Notes under the pieces: model-generated | What the model saw: the letters and a program-made list of their open reading frames with translations, nothing else | Database searches by the model: none | What the model was told of the DNA's origin: nothing | Program-made: the position numbers and the translations under genes | Assembly (NCBI RefSeq): GCF_001039355.2 | Contig: NW_019775407.1 | Coordinates: 218,171-282,170, forward strand | Length of the DNA: 64,000 bases | Direction of reading: 5' to 3' | Source of the DNA: Lingula anatina | Taxonomy: Eukaryota; Brachiopoda; Lingulata; Lingulida; Lingulidae | Shown here: in pieces, positions 61,918 to 64,000 of the stretch | How the letters are laid out: each line of letters opens with the position of its first letter | Numbering within the stretch: the stretch's first letter is position 1

Positions 61918-62982
61918 TTAAATGATGTTGCAGGCATTTGGACAGTACTTGTACTGGATCAGCTCTTCTGGTGCGTCCTGGAAGAATCTCTGGGAGCACT
62001 TCCATGGCGCAAACCAAGATGTGCTGCAAAACCACTCATCTGCTCCGTTCTTGCCTAATTCGCTGATGTTGGCTGATAATACGGAGGGGAAAAACACGTA
62101 TAATAATTACATTATAGAAAACAATGTTCAACCAAAAAAGCACTTGTAAAGTCTATTTCATCTAATGTGTAGACCATAGATTTAAGCGTCATTATGGTAC
62201 GATAGAGACAAGAACTGCATAATCTAAGAGAATTGAAAGTCACAATAGGGCATTTGTATAGAACACATTTCCATTACGTGTCACTGTTTCTTTATTTTTT
62301 TTATTGTCGGGGATCGTAATAAAATCAATTTTGTTGACACGTACTTAAGAGGTATAAAATTGCTGTACGGAAAATTAAACTTTTTCATTCAAACACGCAA
62401 TGTTTAGTTCAGTGCCATGGTTTACGTCAATATACAGACCATTTGCGGTGACATAGTAATGGCATAGGATTTGTGTTTGTCACAAAGACTTTCTAGTGAG
62501 ATTTAAAAAACGTGACCTTGTCAAACAATTAAAAAGTAAAGGCTATACATATATATAGGTACCATACCTCCAACTACTCCCCAAAATCTACCCGCCTTCC
62601 TAGGCTATACACCTGTAAAGAAATGTCTAAATTCAACTACATGCGGTTAAATAAAGAAAAGATATTTGTTCTCCTTATCGAGGTGTACTAACTTTTGCAT
62701 TTGGCCGAGGTCGGGCAATTCCGTACTTGGCTTAACCTGAAGTACGAAATTTCCCAGTATTCTGAATTCAACCGTTAGTGCACCACACCATCTAAAAACC
62801 ACCACATAAACTATAATATATATGTAGCCTACCCGAAAACAAATATATAAGACGAAACAACCCACTACAGACTACATGTACGAATAACCACATGCAACAT
62901 CAAAATAATTATGTTGGCGGTTTAGACAAACAGCATGCATGCCGCTTTTTTTTCCCAAACAAGTGGGTTGCAAATGTACTGC

Positions 62983-63056
<74 letters not shown>

Positions 63057-63685
63057 GTCACCAAGATCTACTTCTACCGACTAACTCAAGTTAACACGGG
63101 TCTTAGTCTTAAGTTCAACCTCATCCGAATAAACCTACAGACATGCATCTCAAGTATCTTTTGCATGCAGTAATTCAATAATACTTACGTGATTCACATC
63201 TCTGTCCAGTGAAGTATCTAGGACACGTGCACTTGCAGCTGCCGCACTCTAACTGGCCGCCATTCAAGCAGGTCTTCCCTGGGCAAAAATCTGCAATAAA
63301 GCAAGAATACTATTTAGTCTATTATGTTAAATAAAACTGGAGAGAGGCAAAGTAGAGAGGCAAAAATGCTAAAACACACTTGCACAAACACGCATGCACA
63401 AACATATACACAGAGGCATACGCGCAAACATATAAGCACACGCTCAATCAATAAGAGAGAGAGAGAGAGAGAATGGGAAGTGAGAGAGAGGGAGTGAGAG
63501 AAAGAAAGGCAGAGGGTGCCATAACTTACCTTCTAACACCCCACAAGATACTGGACATGCGGCGTATTTGATCAGATCAGTTGTCCCCGAGAGTCTGTAG
63601 TCACAATATTTTGGTGTGTTATTGGGATCTGAGCACCATGCAGAGTACCTGTCCAAGCTGTTGGCGCCCATAGCTCTACAGTTAG
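61918..63685 (-). CDS. ShKT-EGF-ShKT extracellular protein, C-terminal exons (5'-partial)
   Basis: Three minus-strand exons: 63530-63685, 63189-63290 and 61918-62072 (TAA). The two introns are phase 1, and the first exon also begins in phase 1, as is usual for shuffled extracellular modules. The first exon encodes a ShKT-like module (NCRAMG...AWCSDP...YCDYRL...YAACPVSCG). The second encodes an EGF-like module (FCPGKTCLNGGQLECGSC then CTCPRYFTGQRCES). The third encodes another partial ShKT-type module with FCSTSWFAPWKCSQRF and YKYCPNACNII at the very C terminus. Total in the window is about 137 residues. ShKT and EGF modules are often attached to astacin-type metalloproteases, peroxidases or matrix proteins. 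The catalytic or N-terminal part, if any, lies beyond 64000, so the full identity is unknown. The protein is probably secreted, by inference from its disulfide-rich modules. Confidence 0.8.
62983..63051. repeat. (TA)n microsatellite
   Basis: Long TA run in the last intron of the ShKT gene. Confidence 0.95.
63451..63473. repeat. (GA)n microsatellite
   Basis: GA run in an intron of the ShKT gene, followed by impure GA-rich sequence to about 63510. Confidence 0.9.
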
Positions 63686-64000
63686 CTGGAAAAGACATCA
63701 AGAAAATGCGTTAGTTGAGACAATCAATGCTTGAGACATTGCGGTAGCGTGAGAGATTAGGCCACTGGCTTGTATGTGTTGGTGGATGTTCCGTGTAGTT
63801 GTCATTTTTTTCTGAAGACCGCTAGATACATGTATTATGTGTCATTCTAGCTTTTGGGGCATTATTTCAATTTGTAATGCGTTTAAGGGTGCTTGTTTTA
63901 AGATGCAAGATAGTTTTGGAATCTCCTTGCCAATGCCTACCTTTCTGAATTAAATTTATACTATTATCTACCTTACGTTTTTTATTCATACCGTGGCCTT
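63686..64000. other. Intron sequence at the right edge
   Basis: Upstream (minus-strand) intron of the ShKT gene. No further exon recognised before the window ends. Confidence 0.5.

Noticed and set aside
1-64000. CRISPR arrays, operons, tRNA or rRNA genes
   Set aside because: None recognised; the window is spliced animal nuclear DNA.

Overview
The window is AT-rich nuclear DNA from an animal. It has GT-AG introns, long non-coding stretches, many microsatellites and several families of small inverted-repeat transposons (MITEs). The proteins are ordinary metazoan families. The ShKT/EGF gene, exon-rich versions of genes that are intron-poor in vertebrates, and the repeat style suggest a marine invertebrate, perhaps a lophotrochozoan such as a mollusc. 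That placement is a guess and cannot be settled from this sequence.

Layout. 251-5695 (+): twelve exons of dynactin subunit 2 (DCTN2/dynamitin); the first coding exon lies off the left edge. 7662-14275 (+): a Bardet-Biedl chaperonin-like gene, best matched to BBS12, with a promoter carrying CRE and NRF1-type sites and an apparent one-base deletion near 10350. 16396-21180 (-): an alkaline ceramidase (ACER2-like) convergent with BBS12; its last coding exon is present twice because a 2131-bp block is repeated around a single N. 23902-60535 (+): the UPF0415/C7orf25 homologue, six coding exons, with a 31.9-kb first coding intron. Inside that intron, on the opposite strand, is a fibronectin-III/transmembrane gene (35718-37112). 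61918-63685 (-): the last three exons of a secreted or extracellular ShKT-EGF-ShKT protein, convergent with C7orf25.

Mobile DNA. Most elements are PIF/Harbinger-like MITEs flanked by TTA/TAA target duplications: 1777-1999; a four-copy family at 22660, 23427, 32780 and 35000; and a near-perfect hairpin family at 24739, 58920 and 59934. The richest site is 22073-22952. There a palindromic element with an exact 9-bp target duplication has been split by two later MITE insertions, each with its own TTA duplication. One MITE sits 8 bp beyond a splice donor in the C7orf25 homologue.

Assembly. Single Ns at 17083, 28791 and 59430 each separate two near-identical adjacent blocks, which is most simply explained as two alleles placed in tandem. 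A 312-N gap lies at 25519-25830. Apparent exon duplications in the ceramidase and C7orf25 genes should be read in that light.

I did not find a novel gene system such as a defence island or biosynthetic cluster. The unusual content is the nested transposon archaeology, the enlarged BBS12 and C7orf25 proteins with repeat-derived or cysteine-rich inserts, and the nested FN3 receptor-like gene.
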